Below, piece after piece: positions 24,601-36,210 of a DNA stretch of 64,000 nt (the first letter of the stretch is position 1; each line of letters starts with the position of its first letter). Location of the stretch: contig JAGVSM010001389.1 of assembly GCA_022494885.1 (NCBI GenBank), forward strand, positions 225,369 to 289,368, read 5' to 3'. A model generated the notes under the pieces. That model had not been told where the DNA came from, did not search any database, and saw only the letters and a list, made by a program, of their open reading frames with translations. The translations under genes were made by a program, and so were the position numbers. Source of the stretch: Micrasema longulum. Taxonomy: Eukaryota > Arthropoda > Insecta > Trichoptera > Brachycentridae.

Positions 24601-27600
24601 TTATTTTTAATGGTTTTCTCACTTCATCAAACATATTGAAGTAATACTCAACTACTTTTCAGGCTAGTATAGGAGATAATGTATATTATTGTAAGTTCCT
24701 TACGTACATGTCAAAACACAAGTTTTTGTCACATAACTCTATCTGATTCCACGTAAAGCTCTAAACATCATATTTAAGAAAATCCAAAAATATAAATAAA
24801 AAAAAAAATAAGTCAATTAATAATTGCACTTGTATATCTTTCTCGCGTAAACATAATCCTTGAAATTTTCAGTATACTCTAATGAATGAAATGGTTCCAA
24901 GGAAGAACGTTATCAGAGACATGGGAATAGTTTTAGATTCCAAGCTAGTGTTCGATATTCACATTAATGGAATTATTAACAAGGCATACAAAATGCTAGG
25001 TTTTTTAATGCGAATGTCTAATGACTTCAAAAACATTAAAACATTTATATTGCTATATAACGCATATGTGAGAAGTCAGTTAGAATATGCTTGAATTATA
25101 TGGAATCCCCAATATAAAATATATACAAACAACCTAGAAAGGACACATAAGAAATTCATAAATTTAATAAAATATAAATTTCACTATACGCGATGTCAGT
25201 AATTATGTATGTACTCGTATGTTCAATATTATATTTTGTACCTTTTACATTATTTTAATAAAACTTTTTTCTTTTCTTATTCTTTAAATTTAAATTTATC
25301 TTATTTCTATTTACTCTATTTTTATACTTGTACATAAACATATCTATTTTTATTTTATTTGCAACTTTTAGGTGCCTAACATTTCTTAATTGTTAAATAG
25401 CTTACTACATCACTGTGGAAAATTTATATTGACTTTTTTCACAATTTCCGTTTTCTTATTTTCTGTATACCTACACTGTTTTTTTCCCAAATAAAAAAAA
25501 TAAATAAATAAAGTATACAAAAGAATAGATAAAACCATACCGCTATTCTGCTGTTGATCAAAATATAAGATGGTGTCTTGTATCGCGGGCCGATTGCCGC
25601 CACTGGCGCTAAGCCGGTGAAGGAAGCAACTCGGGCCGTCATCTCGGGCCGGGCACTGCACATGATGAAGTAGGAGGTAGTCCCCATGCTGTAGCCGATA
25701 TAGTGCACGCGTGCACTGCCCGTAGCGCGCAGCACGGCGTTAATGATCGCTGGCGTGTCTAACCTACCGTGCTCGTCCAAACTACAAATCGGGGATAGCA
25801 ACATGACATCAAGTATCTTTAACTCTTAAAATGAAAAATTCCTTTACCTGCGATGATCAGACATTTGAAAGAAAAAACATACAGGCAAACTGTTAAATAA
25901 TTCCTTTTCTATAATTTAGGCCTGTTATAGCAAAATAAACTAAAAATCATAAATACGTCGACCATATATAACTAGCGTGCACTCCCGCCTACTGCCAATA
26001 ACCGACTGATTGAACGAATTTATTATTTTGTTCTTGTCTCTTTCACACAAACACCGGCCACAGAACAGCGTCTTTGTATTCCTTGTTACAAGTTCTATTC
26101 TTGTGCTCTTTCTTATACAGCAAAACAGATTTATTGTGGTATTGGCATCACTTTAATTCGTATAATTATTCTTCGCATAGTAAGGATAAATATTTTTTGT
26201 ATTCATCCATTATATTTATACAAATTTTTCTTTCCAAATCCGATGTGAAAATGTCCATTAGAAGATTACAAAAAATATAACTTCATAATTTAAATAAATA
26301 AGAGAGGTACAAATATCATGTCTTGTATCGTATGTAGACTCGCGTTACACCACAGCCACACAAGAGTTAACTCTGAAAGTGGTGACCGCTAAAAAATCCC
26401 ATTGCAAATGGTGCTGTAACATTGTATTACATTAAACAAGAGACAAGGTATTTTAAAATACAGGAGTTTAAAAACGACTATTTAACGCATGTATAATGCT
26501 TAATAATTTATTTTCCATTATTTATAAAAACAATCATACAATTTTGGCCTATTAATAGCAAACTATGACTACAATATTGAAAAAGATAGGAGAGACAATA
26601 TGTCAAGTCTTGTATTATGTAGTCTTATGTGACATCATAAGGGTTAAAAATGTTAAGCTACCATTATATCTATGTAATTTTTTAGCTCAGACTTGTAGTT
26701 TATCAATTTAGCTTGACTGTAGTTGTGGTGTGATTAGGTTACATTTATTAGACTGATTTTTTAATTTTTTATTCGCGTTAATATTAATAAATTTTCAGAG
26801 CATTATCTCTTAAATATTTTAATTATATGTATGAACATAAATATAATAGCACATCATATGAGTCTTGGGCTGGTTTTCTGAATGCTTTCGTAGGGGTAGA
26901 GAACGCGTTGCTAACGTGTAATTATTACATAAATTTCGTGCTAGCAACGGGTTCTCTACTCTCGCGTTGGCGTTCGGATCGCACTGCCGATGTCGGTGCT
27001 AAAACGTTCCAGCAATTTTTTATATGACTTCAGGATTGTCTAGTGTAGGTTAGTAAAATTAATAAATTGTTGGTTAGTGGTAGTACTATAGATACTATTA
27101 GATATTAGGCAGCGTTCCAGGCAGCGCAAGACAGAGAGGCATTTTTAGAAGTGATTGCCAACGTCGGGGACCCCTGATATGGCACAAGAAGAAAAAGAAA
27201 ATATTAGGCAAGCCATGAACGATAAGAAAGTCACGATTCTAATCCTCCTGGATTTTAGCGGCGCTTTAATTCTGTTGATTTTGGTATCCTTGCACGTCTC
27301 GGTTCTCTCGATTTCTCACTTCCAGTCTTAAAATGGTTTTTCTCTTGCTTAAATGGGAGAAGTCAGAGCGTCATGCGTCATCCGCATCAACTTTTTGACC
27401 AACTCTTCTTTTGACCAGTACGTTTTTTGGCTGGCTGAAATATATTTTAGCAACAAGTCCGCCAAAGTACTTATTCTTTGTACTTGAAGTTTTAAAATAA
27501 ATTAGTAAATAAAAAGTAATAGTCTATACCTGAAATTCCAAAATGCTTGATCTTTTTTGCTATATACTTCGTGTGATGTGTACAGATTGCCTCTGAAATT

Positions 27601-29006
27601 ACCTATCCACACATCGTAACCGCTATCTGCTAGGAGATACCCTAAAATATTGAAATGATGAGAAATAATGAAGAGAGATTAATAGAGATAACTGTTAACT
27701 CTGTGCTTCTATTCTTCTTCAATTAGAATTTTTTAATGTTCTGTTCCCATGTCCCGGTTTCCAGTTTGCCCTAGTCAGGACAATTTTTTCCACTTAAGCC
27801 ATTGCAGGTATATGGGAACGAAACTAACACCATACGTTTATTCGGAGCATGTTATTTACGTTAATGTCGATTAATGAACCTGACACGAAATAGTGATAGC
27901 GTCTGGCTCCAGGCATGGCTCACCTGTTGACAGTTGGACAATCTGCTTTTACCTGGAATGGGCTTTTATTTTATTTGTGCGACCGAGCCGTTATTGATAT
28001 TCACGCGACCATCTTCCCTCGAAACACCCAAGTTCATTTTTTTAAAGACTTGTTGGATTTTACTAGAGGGTGGATGGAGCTCCCTATCCTAGTTGGAGAT
28101 GACATAATAAAACGACGTTAATGCTTCGAAGTGTATTTTTTACATCATGAATAATATTTAGAAATCGATAATGGAACGCGAGAGTCACTGACTGATTAAC
28201 CGAGTGTTTTCAACGAATTTATTAACTTCTGGTACCCAAGGGTGCTACTGCTTACATATAAATTATCCACAGTGTTCACTTAACTTCATAGGGACATTGA
28301 GGTCATTTTCTATTTTACAGCCAATTTGTCAGCAATTTGATATCCGCGCGAGTCAGCAATTTATCAGTAATTTGGATGTTCGATTATTCATCGAGTGGTG
28401 ATTATTTATTTTCGGATGAGTTCCACGGACTATCGGAAAACGTTCTGGGTACGTATTTTCTGATGGGAAGTTAATATTTATCTTCAATTTTATCTACGAA
28501 GTAAAATAAGTTTTCTGTATGAAAAATAGAATATGTTTACATTTTTTTTCTCAACATTTTCAATTACCGGTTACCGATGAGATACTTTCATACACAATTT
28601 CGTACACACATATCGATATTAGTTTATACCTATGAATATAGCCGTTCATAATCGCGGCCCTGCAAACAAATAAAAAAATTACAGTACTCTTCTCTTCTAC
28701 ATCGATAAGAGTCTTATTTTATATAGAAATTGTTTCTTAAACGACGAATCTTTGTGTGTCATATTAATGCAGTAGTTTACCATGTTGATAAACTAATCTT
28801 CACATACCGATACTTCTGTTATTCCCCATTCTTATAAAGTCTTCGGAGCTGCAGCTGAAGCCGTGCATGATGAGCACGGGGGCAGCGCGACGCGCAGCCA
28901 CGCCCGGCCGGCGCAAGCGGTGCACGCCGAGCACGTAGCCGTCTACCGTGTGCGCCGCGTGAACCTCCACCGAGTACTCGGGACCCTCGCGCTCTACCAG
29001 TTGGGT
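21616..29006 (-). CDS. Acid lipase A (tandem copy), alpha/beta-hydrolase
   Basis: Seven exons fit splice rules: 28808-29006, 27530-27641, 25541-25781, 24275-24433, 22888-22969, 21997-22139, 21616-21789. The product resembles insect lipase 3 and lysosomal acid lipases, secreted esterases cleaving triglycerides or other lipid esters. Visible landmarks in order: oxyanion region LIMHGFSCSSEDF, YLLADSGYDVWIGNFRGN, FWNFSLDEHGRLD, nucleophile serine in HYIGYSMGTTS, aspartate in FYGENDLL, histidine in FNHLDF, end YFSQKYN. The stop is TAA at 21616. The signal-peptide exon was not found; a candidate would lie between 29007 and 39200. Introns carry a P-like transposon (23413-24211), Penelope-type repeats and retrotransposon ends close to two donors. 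All catalytic residues are intact, so it may be functional if a first exon exists. Confidence 0.85.
22257..22805. repeat. Penelope-type inverted repeats with hammerhead-like motifs
   Basis: The left arm (22257-22345, motif on minus) and right arm (22725-22805, plus) match the arms at 34716-34860 and 35560-35662, including ACTTACCGACTTT. The minus-strand left arm reads CTGACAA, a GAGGCG/CGTCTC stem closed by GGTA, then GAAA. It lies in a lipase A intron and overlaps no exon. Confidence 0.55.
23413..24211 (+). mobile_element. P-element-like transposon, non-autonomous
   Basis: Terminal inverted repeats begin CATAGAATTAAGAATAGT at both ends (18 identical bases, then diverging). Flanking 8-mers are ATACAACA on the left and ATACAACG on the right, a 7-of-8 match to an 8-bp target duplication, the size typical of P elements. 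An internal plus-strand frame at 23559-23654 (see next entry) looks like a THAP exon. The remaining 0.5 kb has no transposase frame. It sits in lipase A's intron between exons 24275-24433 and 22888-22969. Confidence 0.7.
23559..23654 (+). pseudogene. THAP-like exon inside the P-like element
   Basis: Thirty-two codons start MPCYVILKCRN and contain GISFHVQLANER, immediately followed by a consensus donor GTAAGT. THAP zinc-finger domains start M-P-x-x-C-x-x-x-x-C with a later ISFHxFP and are often split by an intron at this place. The Cys spacing (3 and 9) is off by one and FHxFP reads FHVQL, so this is a degenerate or divergent copy. The rest of the domain was not located. Confidence 0.5.
24860..25513 (+). 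mobile_element. Jockey-like retrotransposon 3' part
   Basis: The plus frame from 24882 has VLDSKLVFDIHINGIINKAY and TFILLYNAYVRSQLEYA, then a stop and the decayed continuation NLERTHKKFINL. The 3' UTR ends in an AAATAAATAAATAAAG tail at 25513. It is antisense to lipase A and ends 27 bp from the donor of exon 25541-25781. Confidence 0.8.
26875..26985. repeat. Foldback MITE family 2, copy 3
   Basis: Palindrome with arms GTAGAGAACGCGTTGCTAAC and its reverse complement (GCTAGCAACGGGTTCTCTAC), and outer GAATGC/GCGTTC ends like the other two copies. Confidence 0.65.
27105..27205 (+). mobile_element. Family E1 retrotransposon 3' end, short copy
   Basis: The plus frame reads AAFQAAQDREAFLEVIANVG, matching the end of the family E1 ORF at 20219-20551 on the other strand, followed by an AAGAAGAAAAAG tail. 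Confidence 0.7.
27206..27515 (+). mobile_element. Non-LTR reverse transcriptase mid-domain fragment
   Basis: The plus frame reads IRQAMNDKKVTILILLDFSG followed by decayed sequence, corresponding to the LLDFS(K/G)AF box of Jockey or CR1 reverse transcriptases. It skips the downstream RT and ends in TTTTAAAATAAATTAGTAAA, so it is internally deleted. The tail ends about 6 bp from the donor of lipase A exon 27530-27641. Confidence 0.6.
27650..28800. other. Lipase A intron, no further feature recognised
   Basis: A short plus frame at 27915-28121 has no recognisable domain. No exon or known repeat is supported. Confidence 0.3.
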
Positions 29007-29984
29007 CTGAAAATGCAAAACCGTAGAGCTGAATATTTATTTAATATATATAAGTTTAACTATGCTGTTTGACTGTCTGAAATTTCGAAGAAAAATTATG
29101 TAGGCATTGTATTAACCTTTCCCTTTCTGTCCCGAAAACATTCGCGCGTTACGGTGCTGTGAAGTCATTACACATGCAACATGATAATATCATAAGCTCA
29201 TGCTCCCAGCGCGTGCGAAAGATCCGCCCCCGAAGAAAGTCGGGCAACTAGCAGCTACTAACGTGCGTCTGGGAGAACTCTCCCGCTCCCGAATATACAC
29301 GTGTTATCGAGAGTGAGACGTAAATAGTGTGTGAGACAATTATATGTTAGGATTACTATTATACCACGTACGCAACATGCGGCACATCGGTAAACTTTCT
29401 ATTGTATCGGTGATTTATCTCCGATTTTTGATAAAATGCCTTTTTATGTTCCCAATAAGCATTAATTATTTAATAAAAAAAATATTTTAACCGATACGTA
29501 AATGTATAACGGAGGAACAACAATCTCAACAAATATTTTTAAAATATTTATGGAGATATTAAAGTTATTAGATGCAATGTGTTCTAGGTACACATCACCG
29601 GGAAAGGAGAGTTAATATAACAGCAGTTTTCTTCGGATTTTCAGGCATGCAACAATAAAATTTTCGCTTTATTTTCATATATCACTTTTTAAAAATAAAT
29701 GCAGATAGGTCTCAATTACATTGATGTTTTATTTACATACTTCACCTTATTTACATGCTTCACCTTGGCGAATTTCAATTTATTACTGTTTTTAATAACT
29801 GACGAATCGTCTTTCCAGTTGCACTATGTATAAAATGAACTGGAATAATGATTCGGCATGCACAAAACGACCCTGAAAAAGTACGAGGATTGGATTGTGC
29901 TTTACTTTAAGTCCGCAGTCCGCATTGACAGCGCAGAATATTCAGCCTTCGATTAATTGTCGGTTTTGTATTTTGGGAAGATGA

Positions 29985-30240
29985 AGTCTAAGCATTTACA
30001 GGGCTTGCGACCTGTCATTGACTGGTTTAAATGGCCACGTGGATCAACAGATGGAAGAATTGAAAGAATATAGATGTTCAAACAAGAATGGTGAATGTTA
30101 CACAGTTTGTAAAGTGGATGCATAAACCAGCCAATGACAGGTCATAAGCCCTGATAATGCCTAGATATCTATATTCCTTTCCATAAAATGTTGTTCATCT
30201 TTGTTGTAATACATTAATATTAATAACTCCCAAGGGGGTT
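29985..30240. repeat. Repeat family R5, palindromic copy
   Basis: Two inverted arms share CCTGTCATTGACTGGTTTA and AAACCAGCCAATGACAGG. The same unit, AAGTCTAGGCAT through TGACCTGTCATTGGCTGG, recurs at 39745-40060, 40790-41145 plus 41603-41700, and about 49920-50385. There is no coding potential; it is probably a non-autonomous DNA element. Confidence 0.7.
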
Positions 30241-31304
30241 GAATCCAGTTCTTGTCTATAAAAAATTGGATAGACCAAATTATTGTTGATTAAGAGTTTT
30301 CATTTCTATATCTTATTTTAAAGAGAACTATACTACACAGTTATTATTTTTTGTATTTTTTTAAATATATTTTTTCTTCTATTTAAATGTTCTTTAGTCA
30401 AATTATGTAGTTTTATTGTTCGTCAACGTGATTTTTGGGGTAGCGTATTATAAATTTTTTAAACCGAATAAATTATGTTAATATTGGAAAGTAGAGGTTT
30501 ATAGTATGTAAAACATTAAAATTTGTTAGTCAAAATTAAAGTCGAACTATAAATTTCTAATTATATTTTCTATTTTTCTTCTTTTTTGGATCATAAGACG
30601 CACTTTTTTACTCTGAAAATTCAACCAAAAATTGGGGTGCGTCTTATGGTCCGATGCGTCTTATCGTCCGCAAAATACATACGAAATTCAGTAAGGCTTC
30701 GGCTGGTAGTCCTATTGTATGTCCCTCTTCCGCAAGCTTAATGATTAGCAGTGATATCAGTAACAAGGAAGTCATGCTAAATTTTGGCAGTCTAAAAAAT
30801 AATTAAACAATTTTCAAAAAATATATGTGTATTTGCAAAATAACGTCAGAGCCGAATAAATCTAATGTAATTTTTTCCTAAAACATGTAAAACTTAGTAT
30901 AATAATTTGAATAATTTATTTGACAAACCTGTCTTGTCCACCTAACCGTGTTTTTAGATAATCAACAGAAAAGTTTATCTTTGTTTGGGGGAGTTATTGA
31001 AAAAATATAATGATGCAAAATGGTGTAAAAAAATATAACCAATTTTATATGACAATTTTTCCATAAATGTGTAATATTAATGGACAAGTTAATTGTTGTT
31101 TATCAAATACAATTGGACATGTGCTGTTTTTCAAATAATTGTGTTTAATAAAATTATTGCTTATTGATGAATTTGAAGAGGTTCCAAATTAAAAATAATA
31201 TTTTTACTTAATACATCTTTATCTAACATAGTTTAATATAACAAATATTACTGTACTTGGCTTTGGCATGGTCCAATTAATCTAAGGTTATTATCATCTG
31301 TACC
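30241..31304. other. Non-coding spacer
   Basis: AT-rich, without a gene. GGTGCGTCTTATGG and GATGCGTCTTATCG occur near 30640-30665 as a short direct repeat of unknown origin. Confidence 0.3.
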
Positions 31305-31641
31305 TTAAAGGATAAACCACGGAAGTCACATTCGACAAAATATTCAGAAACGAGATTTTTAAATTGTGTAATTTCCAAAGCATCATAACTTTTGAACCAA
31401 ATGACCTTTTAATGTAAAATAACGTTTTTTTACCACATAGCAAAATTGTGTATCTGAGACTACTGATGTTTTTTGTACTAATACAAAGTGGACTTCAGAT
31501 TTTTATTTAAGCTTGAAAAAGCATTTTTACGACGAAAGTTGAGTGGCGTTTGATTCACGTATAACATTGCTTATTGTGATAATTTCTAATTTTTTTACTT
31601 CAAAACGGGAAAAAGTGGACTCCCATGTTTTATCCTCTATG
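31305..31641. mobile_element. MITE family 3 (TIR AGGATAAA), copy 1
   Basis: The ends are inverted: AAAGGATAAACCACGGAAGTC at the left and the reverse complement of GAGGATAAAACATGGGAGTC at the right. The whole interior aligns, inverted, with 43669-44175. Confidence 0.75.
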
Positions 31642-31983
31642 GTACAGATATTATTACAATATTATAATGGGAACACAAACTTTAATATACCAGAAAATTA
31701 ACACATTTAATGTAGCTCAAATATTATTTTATTTTGTCGAATCATTTATTAAAAATATTTAAAAAAACGTTTTCATCGTTTGATTTTAGCCATTTATAAA
31801 ACAATAAAGCTTCTTATAAAACATCGTATTATTGTCCGGGACTAATCTACTTAATGTTTAATTTGAAAGATACAATTGGGTCATCTGATCGGTGATAAAT
31901 GGTCGAGTAGGAAATATAATCAGGAAAAGTTTTACTATATTAAAAATTTAATTAAGAGACATTAGAATACTCTTTCATCTGCC

Positions 31984-32479
31984 TATAGTCCTTAAAATAT
32001 AGCTTGATTAGAATGACAGCTGTCAAACTAATTTCATTAGTGATGGGAAATTACTGATCACTGATCACTGAAATTCAAATTGATTTTATCAGTTATTTCA
32101 TGCAATCGAAAACTCTATTTCCGAAAATTGATATAAAACGCAAAAAACCTATAATTGTGTGTTTTCACCCAAAAAAAATTATAGACATTTATAATTTTTT
32201 AATGAACAACTTTATAAAATGAATATCTTTTATTCGATCAATTTACATTGATCAATCACAATACATCTCAACGTTTTGCAAAATGATGTAACCTTGTAAG
32301 AACGTCGTTAATAGTTGGGACAGAACAGGGTTTTCATATTAAAAAATTAATTAACACTTCAGATACAGATGATTTTTCGTGTTGTCAATATAAATAAGTC
32401 CTTTGACGGTACTAAAAAGTTATGTCGTCACTTTTTCTAACAACTGTCATTCTAATCATGTTACATTTTAAGGACTATA
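31984..32479 (+). mobile_element. MITE family 4 (TIR TAGTCCTTAAAAT), copy 1
   Basis: The ends TATAGTCCTTAAAATATAGC and (inverted) TATAGTCCTTAAAATGTAAC are flanked by TA, the target of Tc1/mariner elements. No frame of useful length lies inside. The copy at 33111-33661 has the opposite orientation. Confidence 0.85.
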
Positions 32480-32844
32480 AGTACTTTTATTCCCAGTGAA
32501 TTAAGAGAAAAGTTTTTTTTAGTAAGATGGCCCCCATGTTTTCTTAGATTGCATAAATAAATAAATATAATAAAACAATTACTAACCTTGTTTGGCAAAT
32601 AATTTCCGATAAGTATTGTTTTATTTAAGTTTCACCGTTTTAAAAACATTGAATAATATTTCTCCCGTAAATTTTCTCAAATAATTTTTAACGACGCAAT
32701 AATCACATTACGTAAAAACTCGCCTGGTGCTTTGCAAGACTGCGAGATGACTGAACCATCAGTGCGTAAACAGCTCAAGGGATCTACATATTATGCACAT
32801 AGAACCGGGTTGTTTTATTGTGTGCAGGCGGATGAAAAATACAC

Positions 32845-32994
32845 TACAACATTTCATTGTTTCTGGACTGGCGCCTGAAGCGTAGGACTGATCACCTTAC
32901 CTCTGTGTTACAGATAATCAAATTACGCTGCATTTAGTTTACTAATGCAGTGCCCTATGCACACTGAGTGCGGAAAGGGGAATGATGATGATGG
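32845..32994 (+). repeat. SINE family 1, body (copy 2)
   Basis: It has the GACTG(G)CGCCTGAAGCGTA block, AATGCAGTGCCCTATGCAC and the GATGATGATGG tail of the family. The tRNA-like head is missing. Confidence 0.75.
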
Positions 32995-33110
32995 ATTTAT
33001 TCAAATAGTTTTAATTTTAATATACGTACTGAAATAATAAGGAAGTTCAGCCCGGGACCGGAAATTGAATATAAAAAAATATTCTTACGTGCGGTAAAAA
33101 ATAGAGCATT

Positions 33111-33661
33111 TATAGTCCTTAAAATGTAACATAATTAGAATGACAGTTGTCAGAAAAAGTGACGACATAACTTTGTAGTAGCGTCAAAGGAGTTATTTAT
33201 ATCGACACACGAAAAATCATTTGTATCTGTCGTGTTAATTTATTTTTTTAATAAAATTCTTGAAACATAAATCAACATAAATAAATAAAATCAGCTTTAA
33301 AACTAAAAGAAAACTCAAATAAACATAATTATTAACGACGTTCTTACAACGTTACATTATTTTGCAAAAACGTTAGAGATGGGACAAATTGATCGATGTA
33401 AATTGATCGAATGAAAAAATAATTCACTTGATGTTGTTCATGAAAAAAGTATAAATGTCTCATTTTTTGATGAATAATTGTGTTCAACACACTATAATAA
33501 GCTTGTTTTTGCGTTTTTTATATCAATTTTCGGAAACAGAGTTTCATGATTGCATGAAATAACTGATACAATCGATTTGATCAGTGATCAGTAATTTCCC
33601 ATCACCAATGAAATTAGTTTGACAGCTGTCATTCTAATCAAGCTATATTTTAAGGACAATA
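33111..33661 (-). mobile_element. MITE family 4, copy 2 (inverted)
   Basis: Inverted copy of 31984-32479 with the same TIRs and TA flanks; internal segments such as GTTATTTATATCGACA have moved apart by indels. The pair, about 630 bp apart, could form a long RNA hairpin if transcribed. Confidence 0.85.
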
Positions 33662-34715
33662 GTTGCAAGGCGAAGTTTCTTGAAAATGTATGAAAGAAGA
33701 ATAAAATTGTTTTTTTTTTAAAGCGAGCTACTTTGAACGACGTTACTAGTTCATATAAGTCAACGAATGATAAGAGTGTTGTGAAAGTCAACGGCCCTTC
33801 TGCGGAACTGACCGATAAGAAGGGGAAAAGAATTTGAGACATCACACGCGGAGTAATTTCAAAAATACAAAACTTAACAAAAAAGCATAGCGCTGATAAT
33901 ACGATAAATAAAAATGTAATGACTAATTTTTTTTTCTTGTTAAATGGTTCTATAATATGCACTAAGTCTTTCTCAATCGCCCACTAAATTCATCCAATGT
34001 AGTCGAAAATTTGTCATCAATCCATGATGACAAAGATCTTTCCATCCATCACTATGCTGTGTCTTTTGGAAACAATCTTTCGTGCTAAAAATATGCTAAG
34101 CTTTTGAGCGATCACAATGAACAATAATGAACATGCTAAGTTATCGCAGTCCTAAGTCAACGCACGGTTATCTCTAAGTCAACCCTCGTATCGGTTTATT
34201 TTCTTCGTAAATAAATACAGTTCACTGGCGAAAAATCAGCGTTTACCATAAAAAATAATACAATATATTGCATTTGCAAAATAGTAAGGAGTATCTAATA
34301 TAAATAAATGAAAATTTAATTACAATTACTATGGCGACTGCTTTTCTTGACATTTGGCTTGACAACCGCCGGCTAAATGCAACAAATAGCGTGATAAATA
34401 ATTAATAAATAATAAATAAATAAAAATAGCAGTTTTGGAATATTTTCCATATTTACACCGGTGAAATTCAAATATGTGATTGCGCATCAGGATTATACGT
34501 CGCCAAACGTAAATATTTTGACATTTAATATTAAGTGTTTACGGATGTTCCATTGTGATTGCGAATACGATAAACAACCATGGTGAGATATTGTTATCAC
34601 GTCGCTTATTAGCACGTCGATATTTATTTGTAATTGAGCTACAAACATGTTTCCACAATTTCGAACATACATGTTGTATTATTTATATTTAAAGCTTTGT
34701 GGTCAAACATTTTAC

Positions 34716-35662
34716 TAAATGTTATTAAATATTTTTTTATAACCACTTACCGACTTTTCTATGTCTACCGGATTCGAGGCGTACCCGTCTCTTCGTCAGG
34801 ACACTAATTAAACCAACATGCAAACCAACATGCAAAACCCACCATACACCTTCACCATAGTTGTTACACAAAAATAGAAAACCAACACGACATGCATTTT
34901 AATAGGCATATGCACTGATTAGGAAAAACATGCTCTGATTAAATTATGAAAATATTTTCTTGTTTGAGAATTAATGAAGAAAGTAGAGGGGATGGAGGGA
35001 GGGGATAAGCTTAATAGGTTTTATAGGGTGACCATTACAGTGGAACATCGAAAATGCAATTCTTGTCCTTCAGTTTACGCTGGAAGAACATCAAGAAATT
35101 TTGATATTCGTGTTTAAGAACATTATGAGGTGTCTTCACAATAATAGTTTCTCTGAATTCGCAAATCACCTAATCAATTTAAATCATGACTTTAATAAAA
35201 ATACTGGAGTTAAAATCTTACATACAAATAATAAAGGGTTAAAAGTAAATAATATGGAAATATTTCACATTAGAAAAGCTTTAAAAAATAATGTTCCTTT
35301 GTTCAATAATCAAACAAACTTCCAATATAGTCCTTTATACGATGTTCCACTGTAATGGTCACCCTATAAAACCTATTAAGCTTATCCCCTCCCCATCCCC
35401 TCTACTTTTTAATGAATTCTCAATATTTTCATAATTTAATCAATGCGTGTTTGTCCTAATCAGTGCATGTGCTTATTAAAATGCATGTCGTGTTGGTTTT
35501 ATTTTTTTGTGCAACAACTGTGGTGAAGGTGTGTAGTGGGTTTTGCATGTTGGTTTGCATGTTGGTTTAATTGGTGTCCTGACGAAGAGATGGGTACGTC
35601 TAGAAACCGATAGACATAGAAAAGTCGGTAACTGGTTTTATACAAATATTTAATAACATTTA
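34716..35662 (+). mobile_element. Penelope-like element remnant with long inverted terminal repeats
   Basis: Inverted arms of about 330 bp (34716-35051 and 35338-35662) flank a short coding remnant. Read from 35052, the plus frame gives KCNSCPSVYAGRTSRNFDIR, a stop, then EHYE; after a frame change it continues FSEFANHLINLNHDF and ILHTNNKGLKVNNMEIFHI. This is the GIY-YIG endonuclease at the C-terminus of Penelope-like retroelements. The reverse transcriptase is missing. The right arm carries a hammerhead-like motif at 35579-35630 (plus), and the left arm its mirror at 34749-34799. It is a dead copy. Confidence 0.7.
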
Positions 35663-35934
35663 ATACATATTGTAATATATACCTTGTGTGTTTTCATACC
35701 AATGCTAATTGATTTATTGTAATTGTTTAGAATTAATATTTGTTTGCCACGTTCGTAAAGAAAATAAACACTGGTATAAAATGTTTAATTATCGCCAAGG
35801 TTAATGGATATTTTCTAATTAAAAATAAGAATATACTTACTTATTGCGTAATAAGTTTTACGAAGCTTTTGAAATGCAATACTATTTTGAGTTGGCAAGT
35901 ACGTAATATTATTACATCGGTGTTTTTTGTAGAT

Positions 35935-36065
35935 GTTTCTTGATAAAACTCCATAGTTAATGATTAAGATAAAACTATAAATAAAACTATCAATAAAACT
36001 TCTTGGTTTAGTTTCAGTAAGAGCGCTTTCGCCTAAAAAAGCGTCTTCAGGACTGGTAAATTGTT
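35935..36065 (+). repeat. Penelope-type terminal repeat, second family
   Basis: It shares TTGATAAAACTCCATAGTTA and TTCAGGACTGGTAAATTG with the repeats at 15285-15440 and 16735-16860. No coding remnant is attached. Confidence 0.4.
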
Positions 36066-36210
36066 TTCCACATTTTGAACGTTTATAATATTTTTTACGT
36101 AAACCTTGTTTAATTTAAATGAATTAATCTTATCTTTATTATAATTAAAAATTTGTTTTTTTATTTTTTTTTATCTAAATTGAAAATTTTCATTATTTTA
36201 TATAATTCTG

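Noticed and set aside
28863..29072. Plus-strand frame opposite lipase A exon
   Set aside because: Antisense shadow of exon 28808-29006.
33588..33962. Minus-strand frame with a hydrophobic segment (KKKKLVITFLFIVLSALCFF) as the missing signal exon of lipase A
   Set aside because: There is no ATG before the hydrophobic stretch (the frame begins at a GTG), and it overlaps the end of a MITE. The GTTAAG after it would be in the right phase, but this is not enough.
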